Positions 17,354-26,368 of a DNA stretch of 64,000 bases are shown here, piece after piece. The stretch's first letter is position 1. The number at the start of each line of letters is the position of its first letter. Source of the stretch: Hyphomicrobiales bacterium (GTDB taxonomy: Bacteria > Pseudomonadota > Alphaproteobacteria > Rhizobiales > Rhizobiaceae). The notes below the pieces were generated by a model. That model worked only from the letters and a program-made list of their open reading frames with translations, did no database searches and had not been told where the DNA came from. The DNA lies in assembly GCA_900470805.1 (NCBI GenBank), contig UCCA01000022.1:162520-226519 (forward strand), in the 5' to 3' direction. Both the position numbers and the translations under genes were made by a program.

Positions 17354-18283
17354 TCAAGCGGTTCGTCCGACCCTCTTTCCGCCACTCCGGGAACGCCAAT
17401 AGGCGATCATGCCGACGAAATTGTCGCGCACCTGCCGGCGGTAGGTCAGGCCAAGCTCCTCGTTGAGCTTCGGGCGACCGACGGCCTCGAGGATAGCCTG
17501 GCGGATGTCCCAGCGCAGCATGCCGCGCATGTTGGACCGGCGATCGAACAGATATTTGGCGTAAAGCGCGCCGTTGCCGAACGCGTAGCCGCTCTGCAGC
17601 TTGTGCACCTCGTCGATCGCGCGGCGTCCGTGGAAATGCTTGACGGCGAACTCCGGCAGGTATTCGACGCGGATGCCGGCGTTGAAGGCGCGGTGGACAT
17701 AGTCCGTGTCCTCGCCCGACCGGAACGGCGTTCCGGCGCCAAAGCGAGTATCGAACAGGCCGATCCTGTCGGCCAGCGCGCGGGTAAACGCCATGTTGGC
17801 GCCATGAATGAAGCCGCCGCTGTGATGATACGGCGTCATCAGGATCGGCTCGAGTTCGGTCTTGATGGTGATCGGCAGGTCCCGGCTATCACCAAGCTCG
17901 ATCCGGCCGCCCCGCATCACCGGTTCCTCGTCGGCGGCAAAGAGCGTCGACAGCGCACTGAAATAGTCGGGAAAAATCTCGCAATCATCGTCGGTGAAGG
18001 CAAGGATTTTGCCCTTGGCGGCATCCATGCCGCTGTTGCGCGCATTGGCCAGCCCCGGCTTGGTTTCATGGATGAGATTGGTGGCGATCGGCGCCGTCTC
18101 CGCCCACTCGCGGACGATTTCGGAAGTGTTGTCGGTGGAGCCATTGTCGACGAAGACAAGTTCCAGAGCCAGATGCTCTGCATGGCGCGCGGCGCTGGAA
18201 ACGGCGTCCAGGCAATTCTTCAGTCCATATGCCCGATTCTTTGAAGAGATAATCAGGCTGATGTCCACGGGCTGAGGAGGCAT
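17354..18283 (-). CDS. Family-2 glycosyltransferase
   Basis: A 309-residue GT-A fold enzyme: ISLIISSKNRAYGLKNCLDA at the start, VFVDNGSTDNT in the nucleotide-binding region and a DDD metal motif in LAFTDDDCEIF near residue 100. It transfers a sugar from a nucleotide donor to a growing lipid-linked or polysaccharide acceptor at the cytoplasmic membrane face. The frame is open 63 codons upstream into AT-rich DNA; the Met chosen has AAGGAA in front and starts just before the domain. First gene of the polysaccharide unit. Confidence 0.88.
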   Translation of the reverse strand: MPPQPVDISLIISSKNRAYGLKNCLDAVSSAARHAEHLALELVFVDNGSTDNTSEIVREWAETAPIATNLIHETKPGLANARNSGMDAAKGKILAFTDDDCEIFPDYFSALSTLFAADEEPVMRGGRIELGDSRDLPITIKTELEPILMTPYHHSGGFIHGANMAFTRALADRIGLFDTRFGAGTPFRSGEDTDYVHRAFNAGIRVEYLPEFAVKHFHGRRAIDEVHKLQSGYAFGNGALYAKYLFDRRSNMRGMLRWDIRQAILEAVGRPKLNEELGLTYRRQVRDNFVGMIAYWRSRSGGKRVGRTA

Positions 18284-18906
18284 GTGTCTTTTTCCTTCTG
18301 CAGTCGAAGTCGGGGAAAGGGTAGGGCGCTCCCCCGGGCCCGGCAAGAAACATTTTGCGTTGCAGCAAACCAGTACAGTTTGCCGAAAAACCAAAACAAT
18401 GTGGTGATTTCTTGCTGATATATTTTTTATCGATATATATCGAATTTGATGTGGAGATATTTTGAAATACAAGAATAGTAAGTGTAATAATTCGTGTTCT
18501 TGTAATATTTGTAACTGGAATATTCTTTCTGAATAAGAAAATGAATCGCAAGTTTTCTATATGTGAAACCGAAGTTGTTCTGATGTGGCGTCTGTCGACG
18601 AGAGAAATTCTAGGGATATTGCCGGATCGATGTTATGCATCACTTCGCATGTGCGAAGCGCATAGACGTGGTAAAGAAGAAGATCGAGATCAGCTCAGGG
18701 TTTTATCTGGAACAGCTTTATACGTGGATTTTTAATGGCGCAAAACTGAGTCACGACTTTGTTCCATGCTCCGTCTCCGAGTAAAAATTAAAATACTCGA
18801 CCTGTGGATGTGGTTGTGGGTGTCTTGCGAGCCAACGATGTTTCATTGCCGGCTCGCGCACTTGGTTTAGACTTTGCGGTAAGCGCCGAATGTCTGGCCG
18901 CGAGGC
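18284..18906. other. AT-rich intergenic region upstream of the polysaccharide unit
   Basis: About 620 bases without a convincing gene. From about 18360 to 18760 it is far richer in A and T than anything else in the window and contains a perfect 14-bp palindrome, TCGATATATATCGA (18430-18443), plus several TATA-like runs. It should hold the minus-strand promoter of the glycosyltransferase unit. A 64-codon frame at 18541-18735 has no ribosome-binding site and no recognisable features. Confidence 0.6.
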
Positions 18907-20466
18907 TTATTCCTCGTGCGACAACCATTTCTGGATGACCGGAACATCGTCATCGCCGAGCAGGTGCCCGGTCGGAATGATGCTCGAATCGACCGTCGCC
19001 CCGGAGCTCTTCAGCCGGGTTTCAAGGTCGCTGGCGTATTTGCCGTAGGCGTCCGTTTTGCCGCTGATGACAAGCAGGTCCGTTCCCTTGAGGTCCGCAT
19101 GCGGATAGTCGCTGAGCACAGGCATGGAGCGCAGCAGCACCGCCTTGTGAACGAGTTTAGGGTGCAGGTAGAGCAGCGAATTCAGAAGGTTGGCGCCATT
19201 GGAATAGCCGACGTAAACAAGCTTCTTCGGATCCAGCCCATAGGATTTGACCGCGCCGTCGATGAAGGCCGCAAATGCTTCCGCCTCGCTCTTGATGTCC
19301 TGCTGGTCGAACGAGAAAGGCGTGATTCGCTTGTACCAGCGTGGAATGCCTTCCTCCGTCGCCCGCCCGCGCACGCCGAGCAGCGTGGCCCGAGGCGCCA
19401 CCTTGTGCAGCAGCGGCATCAGCGTCGTCTCGTTGCCACCTGAACCGTGCAACAGCACCAGAACGGTGCCGTCGGGATCCGGCGGTGTATAGAAGCGGTG
19501 CACGAAGGGCAGGTCGCGGTAATTGACGCGCGGCTCGCCGGGCATCGAGAACTGCGGCAGCACGACCTTCAGGTCCTTGAGATCCGTGATCGGGTCTTTC
19601 GGCACGAACAGTTTCTCGCCAAGCGTCTCCACCGGCTCGTCCACCGTCATGCCCGGCTTGTCGGTCGCCATCTCGATCAGCGTGCCGCCCGGCTCGCGCA
19701 CATAGAGCGAGCGGAAGTATTTGCGGTCGTGAACGTTGATGTCGGCCTCCGACGCGCCTTCGGCGTGAAGCTTGTTATGAACATCGTCCAGCGCCCGGTC
19801 ATCCGCGGCGCGGAACGCGACGTGATCGAACGTACCTGTCCCCGGCGCGCCGGACCAGAAGCCCTTCGCGTTCCTGATATCGACGATATCGCCGGATTGC
19901 GAAACCAGGCGGTCGATATTGCCTTGGTTCTCCTGGAAGCGGTAGCCAAAGTGGCTTTCGACGAAGCTGCGGCTTTCCGCTGGAGTCTCGGTCAGCATCG
20001 TCGTCCCACGCACGCGCTGGATTGCGTGCTCGGCGGGCACGCCGGCGCCCGTCCAGACTGCCGGTGATTTGATATCGGGCGCGCCCGCGAGCTTGACGAT
20101 GATATTGTCAGGGTCCTTCAGCCGCAGCACCGGCTCGCCGAATTCATCGGCCGGCCCTTCGGTGCGAATACCGTGGCTCATGGCCCGCGTCAGCCAGTAT
20201 CCGATGCTGGTTGGATCGATCGCCAGCGCCAGTTCGCTCAGTTGTCCAAAACCGGCGCGACCCGGCGCGCCGTCTTCCCAGACGAGGAACGTCACGAGAG
20301 AGCCGGGTGTCCCCTCCGCGTCGCCGTAAATCAGATGCAGCTGTGTCGCATCCTCGAAACCGGCCGTCTGCTTGACAAGCCGCATGCCGAGAAAGCCTGC
20401 GTAGAAATCGACATTCGCCTGAACCTTCCGGGTCAGAAGCGTGATGTGGTGTATGCCTGATACCAT
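18907..20466 (-). CDS. Fused glyoxalase-type dioxygenase / alpha-beta hydrolase (MhqO-MhqD-like)
   Basis: A 519-residue fusion. The first about 310 residues are two VOC modules: GIHHITLLTRKVQANVDFY opens the first, and FDHVAFRAADD and YVREPGGTLIEMATD carry the second's metal-ligand positions, as in MhqO-type ring-cleaving dioxygenases. The last about 200 residues are a carboxylesterase-like hydrolase with HGSGGNE (oxyanion hole), GYSNGA (nucleophile Ser near 422) and PTGH (catalytic His), resembling MhqD. In Bacillus these are separate proteins against quinone-like electrophiles. An earlier ATG at 20532 overlaps the kinase stop (ATGA) and would add a hydrophobic 22-residue start. Confidence 0.8.
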   Translation of the reverse strand: MVSGIHHITLLTRKVQANVDFYAGFLGMRLVKQTAGFEDATQLHLIYGDAEGTPGSLVTFLVWEDGAPGRAGFGQLSELALAIDPTSIGYWLTRAMSHGIRTEGPADEFGEPVLRLKDPDNIIVKLAGAPDIKSPAVWTGAGVPAEHAIQRVRGTTMLTETPAESRSFVESHFGYRFQENQGNIDRLVSQSGDIVDIRNAKGFWSGAPGTGTFDHVAFRAADDRALDDVHNKLHAEGASEADINVHDRKYFRSLYVREPGGTLIEMATDKPGMTVDEPVETLGEKLFVPKDPITDLKDLKVVLPQFSMPGEPRVNYRDLPFVHRFYTPPDPDGTVLVLLHGSGGNETTLMPLLHKVAPRATLLGVRGRATEEGIPRWYKRITPFSFDQQDIKSEAEAFAAFIDGAVKSYGLDPKKLVYVGYSNGANLLNSLLYLHPKLVHKAVLLRSMPVLSDYPHADLKGTDLLVISGKTDAYGKYASDLETRLKSSGATVDSSIIPTGHLLGDDDVPVIQKWLSHEE

Positions 20467-20528
20467 GGAGGGAAGCCCGGATTGCATGGGGGATAGAAGA
20501 AGCGCGGAGATGAAGGTGAGTATAACGG

Positions 20529-22142
20529 TCATATCGTTGCGTTTGCTTGGTGCCTTGTTTGCTCTGCATAGAGAATTAGGGCATCTCCGCAAGGCTGCAA
20601 ATCCAAAGTGCCAACATCTTCCAGTGCCAGCTGCAATTGTTGCAACGTCGGCGGCTTGACCATGTAGGCCCGCGCACCGAGCGACTTGGCACGCTGCATG
20701 TCGTCCGGATCGCTTGATGTACTGAGCATGCAGACCGGAATCAGCCTCAGCCTTTCGTCCACCGACAGGGCCTCGAGCACCTCGAATCCATCCATGATCG
20801 GCATGTTGACGTCGAGCAGTATCAGGTCGATCAAAGGATCGTGAGCGGCCGTTGACCGCGCCTCCAGCAGCCGCATCGCCTCCCGACCGTTGCTGGCGAG
20901 ATGAAGGTTGAAGCTCACCTTCTCCCGCCTCATCAGCTTGATCTTCAGTAGCTGCACATCCGCGGGACTGTCGTCGACCAGAAGAACCTCGGCCACACGG
21001 CCCATACCCGCCGGTCGCTGCCCTGCTGGTGCGCTGTCGAGTGTGTCGACCGGCGTGGCCCCGGCGTCAGGCCGGGCCAGCGGCAGCTCGACGATGAAGG
21101 TCGTGCCGCCGTCCTTGCCATCCTCGCACCAGATCGCGCCGTCGTGAAGCTGCGCGATCCGCCGGCAGATCGCCAGCCCCAGCCCCGTTCCCTCGATGCC
21201 ACGGCCGACAAGCCGCTTGAACGGCTGGAAGATCAGATCTCGATGCCCGGCCGCGATGCCCGGACCGTTGTCGCTGACGGACAGCCGGCAGACCGCGCCG
21301 TCGTTCTCCGCTGAAATCCGCAATCTCGGGATCGGCGCTTCGCAGTATTTGACGGCGTTGGAGACAAGATTCTGCAGCAGCTGGACCAGCAGCGTCGTGT
21401 CGCCCATCACCTCGGGCAGGACATCCCGCGTGATCTCGGCCCGGCGGCTGCCGATCTGTTCGCGCAGATTGCTTTCCACCTGGTCTAGGACGGCCGACAG
21501 CGCCACCGACTTCGTTTCCAGTTCGCCGGATACCTCCAGCTTCGAGAGGCCCGACACCTTGACGATCAGGTCTTCCATATGATCGGCGGCCCTCAGCACG
21601 TAGCCCAGCAGGTCGTGATCCTCGTCGGCGAGCGATGCGGACGCCTGCAGAAGCCGACTGAACGACTTGATGGTTCGCAGTGGCTCCTTCAGGTCATGGG
21701 CCATGGCTCGCGTGAAAATCTCGAGCGATTGCTGCTTCTGCTCCAGCTTGGCCGCCAGATCGCCATGCATCACCGCGCTCTGGATGCAGCGGTGCAGGGT
21801 TTCCGACGATAGCATGTCCTTGGTGAGATAGTCGCGTGCGCCGCCCTTCATCACTTCGACGGCAACCGTCTCGCTGCCTTGGCCGGTCAGCATGATCACG
21901 TTTGCGGAAGGATCGAGCTTGAGAATCTCCTCAAGCACGCCGACGCCGTCGCGGCCCGGCAGCGAGTAGTCGAGCAGCACGCAGTCCGGCCGCTTCTGCG
22001 CCATAAGCGCCAGGCCCTCGTCGCCGGTCTCCGCCTCGAACACGACATAGCCGCCGCCCGGCGCGCGTCGAAGCATGCGGCGATAGACCTCGCGGTCGTC
22101 GATATTGTCATCGATGATCAGGACCGCGCTGCTCTCGCCCAT
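20529..22142 (-). CDS. Hybrid receiver-histidine kinase-receiver
   Basis: A 537-residue cytoplasmic phosphorelay protein. Receiver 1 (about residues 5-120) has IIDDNIDD and the phospho-acceptor Asp in LLDYSLPGRDG; HisKA has MAHDLKEPLR with His near 149; the ATPase domain shows NLVSNAVKY, SDNGPGIA and GTGLGLAICRR; receiver 2 (about 395-520) has LLVDDSPAD and LLDVNMPIMDG. No membrane span or sensor domain, so input probably comes through receiver 1, perhaps from the membrane kinase encoded upstream. It starts 4 bases after the lone receiver gene and its stop overlaps a possible start of the dioxygenase/hydrolase gene. Confidence 0.92.
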   Translation of the reverse strand: MGESSAVLIIDDNIDDREVYRRMLRRAPGGGYVVFEAETGDEGLALMAQKRPDCVLLDYSLPGRDGVGVLEEILKLDPSANVIMLTGQGSETVAVEVMKGGARDYLTKDMLSSETLHRCIQSAVMHGDLAAKLEQKQQSLEIFTRAMAHDLKEPLRTIKSFSRLLQASASLADEDHDLLGYVLRAADHMEDLIVKVSGLSKLEVSGELETKSVALSAVLDQVESNLREQIGSRRAEITRDVLPEVMGDTTLLVQLLQNLVSNAVKYCEAPIPRLRISAENDGAVCRLSVSDNGPGIAAGHRDLIFQPFKRLVGRGIEGTGLGLAICRRIAQLHDGAIWCEDGKDGGTTFIVELPLARPDAGATPVDTLDSAPAGQRPAGMGRVAEVLLVDDSPADVQLLKIKLMRREKVSFNLHLASNGREAMRLLEARSTAAHDPLIDLILLDVNMPIMDGFEVLEALSVDERLRLIPVCMLSTSSDPDDMQRAKSLGARAYMVKPPTLQQLQLALEDVGTLDLQPCGDALILYAEQTRHQANATI

Positions 22143-22146
22143 GGCC

Positions 22147-22572
22147 TTATCCTTCCAGCGGCAGGATGGCGATTTCGAACCAGTATTCCTTCAGCCGCTG
22201 TATGGCGGCGAACAGGCCGTCGAGATCGACCGGCTTCTGCACATAGGTGTTGGCGCCGAGCGTGTAGCAACTCTCGATGTCGCGCTCGTCGTCGGATGTC
22301 GTCAGGATCACCACCGGGATCTTGCGCCACGCCGCGTTGGACTTGATCGCCTCCAGCGTCTTGCGGCCGTCCAGCCCCGGCATGTTGAGATCGAGGAGGA
22401 TAAGGCCGGGGCGCACCGCCATCGTCGCCAGCATGTCGAGCGCCTGCTGACCGGAGGCAGCCCATTCCACCGGGTTCTTCAGATTGGCGCGCTTGAAGGC
22501 GCGGATCGTCGCCTCGAAATCGTCCTCGCTGTCTTCGACGATGAGGATCGGCTGTGATTCACGTTGCGGCAT
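22147..22572 (-). CDS. Single-domain response regulator
   Basis: A 141-residue lone receiver of the Rcp1-like type that commonly follows bacteriophytochrome-like or PAS kinases. The acidic pair is in IVEDSEDD, the phospho-acceptor Asp in LLDLNMPGLDG, the switch Thr in ILTTSDDE and the conserved Lys in VQKPVD. No output domain, so it should act by protein contact or pass phosphate on. It overlaps the upstream kinase gene by 14 bases and precedes the hybrid kinase by 4. Confidence 0.92.
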   Translation of the reverse strand: MPQRESQPILIVEDSEDDFEATIRAFKRANLKNPVEWAASGQQALDMLATMAVRPGLILLDLNMPGLDGRKTLEAIKSNAAWRKIPVVILTTSDDERDIESCYTLGANTYVQKPVDLDGLFAAIQRLKEYWFEIAILPLEG

Positions 22573-24706
22573 GTTGGCTTTCCCGTGTGTGACCCAGTGT
22601 GAAATAGAAGGTAGTGCCCCGGCCGACCTCGGACTCGAGCCAGACGTCGCCCTCGTGGCGGCCGATGATCTTGCGCACGAATGTCAGGCCGGCGCCGGTC
22701 CCGTCATCGCTGTCCTGCGTTTTCTCAAGCCGCTTGAAAATGCGGAAGATGTCCTCGTGAAACTCCAGCGGAATGCCCTTGCCGTTGTCGCGGACGAAGT
22801 AGACGTCGCGCGCGGAGCGTCCCTGTGCGTCCGCAAAGCGTTCGACATGCCCGATCGTCACCACCGGCTGCATCTTGTCGTTGTATTTCACGGCATTGGT
22901 AATCAGGTTGCGGTAGACCTCGGTCAGCCGCAGAGCGTCGCACACGACCTCCGGCAGCGGCTCCTCGATCAGTACCGTCGCCTGTCTTTCCTCGAGATAG
23001 AGATCCATCGTTGCGACCACGTCCTTCACGATGGCATGCACATCAGTGCGCTTGATCGCCAGCTGCTGCCGGCCGATTCTGGAGAAGTAGAGGAGGTCGT
23101 TGACCAGCTTCTCCATCCGCTGGCTCAGCCGCACGATGCGGTTCAACCGCCGCACGCCGTCCTCATCCAGCACTTTCTCGTAGTCTTCGAGAAGGAAGCG
23201 CGAGTGATTGTGCATGCCGCGCAGTGGCTCCTTCAGGTCGTGCGAGGCGATGTAGGCGAACTCGTCGAGATCGGTGTTGCTGCGCTCGAGATCGGCCGTG
23301 TAGGCCTGCAACTGTCCGACCATCGTTCGCAGCTGCGTCTCCTGCGCCACCCGCAGGCTGATGTCGCGAAGGATGGCGACGAAAGTGACGATCGGCCCCG
23401 TTCGGAAGGCGCTGAGCGATACATCGAGCGGAAACGTGTCGCCGTTTCGGCGCAGCCCGGAGATGCTGCTGGTCGTTCCCGCCGCATGCTCTTCGCTGGC
23501 CCGCAGATATTGCTGGAAGTAGGTGTCCAGCCCGGCGTGATAGACCTCTGGGAGCAGCATGTGCACGCTCTGTCCGATCGCCTCCGCGGCGCTGTAGCCG
23601 AACATCCGCTCCGCTGCCGGATTGAAAAGCGAGATCGTTCCCTTCGGATCAAGCGCGATGATCGCATTCGGCGTATTGCGAGTCACGGCGTCGAATCGGA
23701 TCCGCTCGGCGTCGAGACTGTCGCTCTTGCGCTGGAAGGAAAACACGAACCCTGCCACCAGCCACAGCATGGCCACGGTGATTGCGCGGTTCATCGCCTC
23801 GTAGCCGTAAGTTCCGCCGTGCCGGTCGATCGCCAGAAAGCCGAGCAGGATCAGGATCGAGCAGACGAAGGCCAGGTTGAAGGGCGCCGTACGGCTGCTG
23901 AACCACAACGAGGTCAGGATCAGCGGCACGTAGATCATGCCGTTGGCCACGCCAAGCGGCGTATAGAGATCGACCAGCAACCCGACGAGGCAGATCGTCG
24001 CCGGCAGCCAGACCGGCATGCCTCCATAATGCGCAGGCTGCAGCCACCAGGACCGCACCAGCATGGCTGATCCGAGCATCAGCACGCCGCCGGCGGTCTG
24101 CACCGCCATGCCGATATTGTTGCCCCACCGGTAGATGTGCTCAGCATGCAGCGCGTAGCCGGCCAGCGCCGCGATCCCAAGCCCTGACACGACATAGCCG
24201 ACGAGTTCTTCGAAGATGCGCGCCTTGCCCCTCTGCTCCGGCGGCGTCAGCGCCAGCGACAGGTTGGAGAAGAACAGGATTACCGCCGTATTCAGCGCCA
24301 TGCCGCCGCCGACGCGGGCGAAGAACGCCTGGTCGGCCACGATCGCGGCAAGGAAGTGCTCTATGATCTGCGGCTGGCGGCCGACGAATGTCAGTTCGAT
24401 CAGCCGCACGCCGCTCATCGCCGCGGCAAGCGAAAACAGCAGGAACGCGATCAGCCGAGCGCTGCCGCCGGTGTGAACGGAAAAGACGAGCCCTGCGCCG
24501 GTGAGACAAAAGCAGATGGCGGTGTTGATGGCCATGGCCGGAGAACCCGGCACAAGAAGCAGGATCGCCTCGAACTGCCACACCCAGGCCGCGAGCATGG
24601 TCAGGCCAAGCAGAAGGATCAGCACGCCGAGCGTCAAGGCGGTCAATCGATGCCGTTCCTGCCGCCAGGGAGCGCTTGTTCTTCGAGCGCTGATCGATAT
24701 TGCCAC
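22559..24706 (-). CDS. Membrane-bound PAS sensor histidine kinase
   Basis: A 715-residue inner-membrane kinase. The first about 310 residues contain some eight hydrophobic spans forming an integral sensor; a PAS domain follows (FDAVTRNTPNAIIALDPKG, FGYSAAEAIGQ, about 325-445); then HisKA with IASHDLKEPLRG (His near 488) and an ATPase domain with NLITNAVKYND, VRDNGKGIP and GTGAGLTFVRKII. The last resembles phytochrome-family kinases. It begins a minus-strand operon with a lone receiver, a hybrid kinase and the dioxygenase/hydrolase. The signal sensed is unknown. Confidence 0.92.
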   Translation of the reverse strand: MAISISARRTSAPWRQERHRLTALTLGVLILLLGLTMLAAWVWQFEAILLLVPGSPAMAINTAICFCLTGAGLVFSVHTGGSARLIAFLLFSLAAAMSGVRLIELTFVGRQPQIIEHFLAAIVADQAFFARVGGGMALNTAVILFFSNLSLALTPPEQRGKARIFEELVGYVVSGLGIAALAGYALHAEHIYRWGNNIGMAVQTAGGVLMLGSAMLVRSWWLQPAHYGGMPVWLPATICLVGLLVDLYTPLGVANGMIYVPLILTSLWFSSRTAPFNLAFVCSILILLGFLAIDRHGGTYGYEAMNRAITVAMLWLVAGFVFSFQRKSDSLDAERIRFDAVTRNTPNAIIALDPKGTISLFNPAAERMFGYSAAEAIGQSVHMLLPEVYHAGLDTYFQQYLRASEEHAAGTTSSISGLRRNGDTFPLDVSLSAFRTGPIVTFVAILRDISLRVAQETQLRTMVGQLQAYTADLERSNTDLDEFAYIASHDLKEPLRGMHNHSRFLLEDYEKVLDEDGVRRLNRIVRLSQRMEKLVNDLLYFSRIGRQQLAIKRTDVHAIVKDVVATMDLYLEERQATVLIEEPLPEVVCDALRLTEVYRNLITNAVKYNDKMQPVVTIGHVERFADAQGRSARDVYFVRDNGKGIPLEFHEDIFRIFKRLEKTQDSDDGTGAGLTFVRKIIGRHEGDVWLESEVGRGTTFYFTLGHTRESQHAAT

Positions 24707-24875
24707 GCGTTGCTCTCCCGTCCCGTGGCTACTATTTCCAGAATTGTAGAATTTTCAATATACATCGAATGCGATAGTGAACGTTCCATCGCTTTCTCGG
24801 TTTGGGAGCAGCGTCGGAGCGGTTTGGTCGTGAAACGACCGGCCATGGCAAGACTGCGGAGGGAGACTGGAGCAG

Positions 24876-25256
24876 ATGGCAATGCCGGCGGTATTCTACG
24901 TGGACGACAGCCACGACGACCTGTTTTATGCGCAGTATGTCTGCCGCAAACAGGGTGGCGATATCGATCTTCATTGCTTCGCGACAGCTGACGAGGCCAT
25001 GGCTGCCCTCAAGACACTTCACACGCAAGGGCAGTCTCTGCCGCAATGTCTGGTCGTCGATCTCTACATGCCGTTCGACAGCGGCCTGGCGCTGATCTCG
25101 ACGCTGCGGGCCGACGCGCGCTTCTCGTCCATGCGGCTGGCCGTCTGCTCCGGCTCGGACGCCACCACCGATCGTCAGCGAGCCCTTGGGTCCGGCGCGG
25201 ACTTTTATTTGGAAAAGCCGCTCGATCTCAATGCAGTGATGGACGGCCCTCAGTAA
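24876..25256 (+). CDS. Single-domain response regulator
   Basis: A 126-residue lone receiver: YVDDSHDD, Asp in VVDLYMPFDSG, Ser in CSGSDA at the switch position and Lys in LEKPLD. It is divergent from the membrane kinase gene (170 bases between starts) and so may share its regulatory region, which holds an inverted repeat GGTCGT/ACGACC. There is no output domain; a partner among the neighbouring kinases is the simple reading. Confidence 0.88.
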   Translation: MAMPAVFYVDDSHDDLFYAQYVCRKQGGDIDLHCFATADEAMAALKTLHTQGQSLPQCLVVDLYMPFDSGLALISTLRADARFSSMRLAVCSGSDATTDRQRALGSGADFYLEKPLDLNAVMDGPQ

Positions 25257-25663
25257 AGCGCGAGTTTTTTCTACGTCTTTATGACGCAAGGGTTGTAACT
25301 CTCATTGACACGACTTTGACTACATTTCAAAATGCACCGAAGCAGCCGTGGGAGGAGAAGCTGAGAGAGCCGATTGACTTTTGTTTGCCGTCACAAACTC
25401 AGCCATATCTTGACTGATGCCTGCCGGCTCTCTCCGATACCGCCAGGGCATCATGCATGCCCGAGGGCATCGCTTTCCGCGTGCAAGGGGCTGGACGCGG
25501 GAAGACGCAGGGACGTCGGTGCGATGCCGATCCTGTGATCGGCAGGCTCGCAATCTCTTCCACTTCAGTCGCTACAATGTGTTTAACTGTACCGGACCGG
25601 CACGTGTATCCCCAGATCTCGGGATACATCCTCTGCTGGTAGGGAAACGCCAAGGAATGCGGG
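25257..25663. other. 407-base intergenic region before the LuxR-type gene
   Basis: No gene is supported. Contents that stand out: a sigma70-like TTGACA-N17-CAAAAT (25305-25333); a perfect 8-bp stem TGCCGATC/GATCGGCA with a 4-base loop (25525-25544); and the dyad at 25605-25628 described separately. The unusually long leader could hold a small RNA, but no terminator supports that. Confidence 0.45.
25605..25628. promoter_or_regulatory. Near-perfect 24-base dyad upstream of the LuxR-type gene
   Basis: The half-sites TGTATCCC and GGGATACA flank a centre that contains AGATCT, so 22 of 24 positions are symmetric. It ends 35 bases before the ATG of the LuxR-type regulator. The position and symmetry fit an operator for a dimeric helix-turn-helix protein, possibly the regulator itself; a transcript hairpin is the alternative. 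Confidence 0.5.
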
Positions 25664-26368
25664 ATGAATAGCGCAGTGGCACTTCCTTTTCATGCCGGCC
25701 CCGAACTCGGGCGGGCGATCAACAGGACGGACTTTTTCCGGCTGTTGAAGGCGGCTGCCCATCATTATGCCTTCGATTCCTTCGCACTGGCCCGCATTTC
25801 CGAGGCCTCGCCGCCATTCGGCACGCGCGAAATCATCATCACCAACGTCGCCGAGCGGCAGGCGGCATTCTTCATTTATGCGATGGGTCGCGCGCTTGGC
25901 TTCATCAAGTCCAGGGCGGCACAGTTTCTGGCGACGCCGGTGAGCGGGAAGGCGGCCACATTGCAGGACTATCCGCCGGATCTGGTGCTCAACGAGTTCG
26001 ATACCAGCGCCTTCATGCTCATACCGCTGTTCACGCCGGAAGGCCGGCGCTACTGCGTCGCCTTCAGCGGCAAGCGGCAGGAGCCGGCCCAGGGCGAGGT
26101 CGCTGATATCCTGCTCGACACGATGCGGATATTCGACAAGTTCTACGAGGAGATTCTCGCCAACGAAATGTCCGGTCGGTTGACGCAGCGGGAGAATGAA
26201 GTGGTGCGCTGGACCAGCGAGGGAAAGACCTCGGCGGAGATCGCCATCATCCTCGGCCTGTCCGAACACACGGTCAATTCGCATATCGCCGCCTCGGTGA
26301 GAAAGCTCGGCGCGGTCAATCGCGTGCACATGGTGGCGATGGCGCTGCGGATGGGGTTGGTGTCGTGA
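25664..26368 (+). CDS. LuxR-family transcriptional regulator (non-canonical sensor domain)
   Basis: A 234-residue protein. The C-terminal 65 residues are a LuxR/FixJ helix-turn-helix (LTQRENEVVRWTSEGKTSAEIAIILGLSE and HTVNSHIAASVRKLG). The N-terminal about 165 residues have the length of an autoinducer-binding domain, but I do not find the usual conserved Trp/Tyr/Asp-Pro ligand-pocket pattern, so acyl-homoserine-lactone binding is doubtful; no luxI-type synthase is in the window. Its stop overlaps the GTG start of the next receiver gene, suggesting the two act together. Confidence 0.85.
   Translation: MNSAVALPFHAGPELGRAINRTDFFRLLKAAAHHYAFDSFALARISEASPPFGTREIIITNVAERQAAFFIYAMGRALGFIKSRAAQFLATPVSGKAATLQDYPPDLVLNEFDTSAFMLIPLFTPEGRRYCVAFSGKRQEPAQGEVADILLDTMRIFDKFYEEILANEMSGRLTQRENEVVRWTSEGKTSAEIAIILGLSEHTVNSHIAASVRKLGAVNRVHMVAMALRMGLVS

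Noticed and set aside
18541..18735. 64-codon open frame in the AT-rich intergenic region
   Set aside because: No ribosome-binding site and no features; in AT-rich sequence its codon use is unlike genes nearby. It might be a relic, but I cannot support it.
22484..24070. 528-codon open frame antisense to the membrane kinase
   Set aside because: The minus-strand kinase has complete HisKA and ATPase motifs; the plus-strand frame has none.
25399..25671. Short frames on both strands in the gap before the LuxR-type gene
   Set aside because: They overlap each other and the 24-base dyad and lack ribosome-binding sites.
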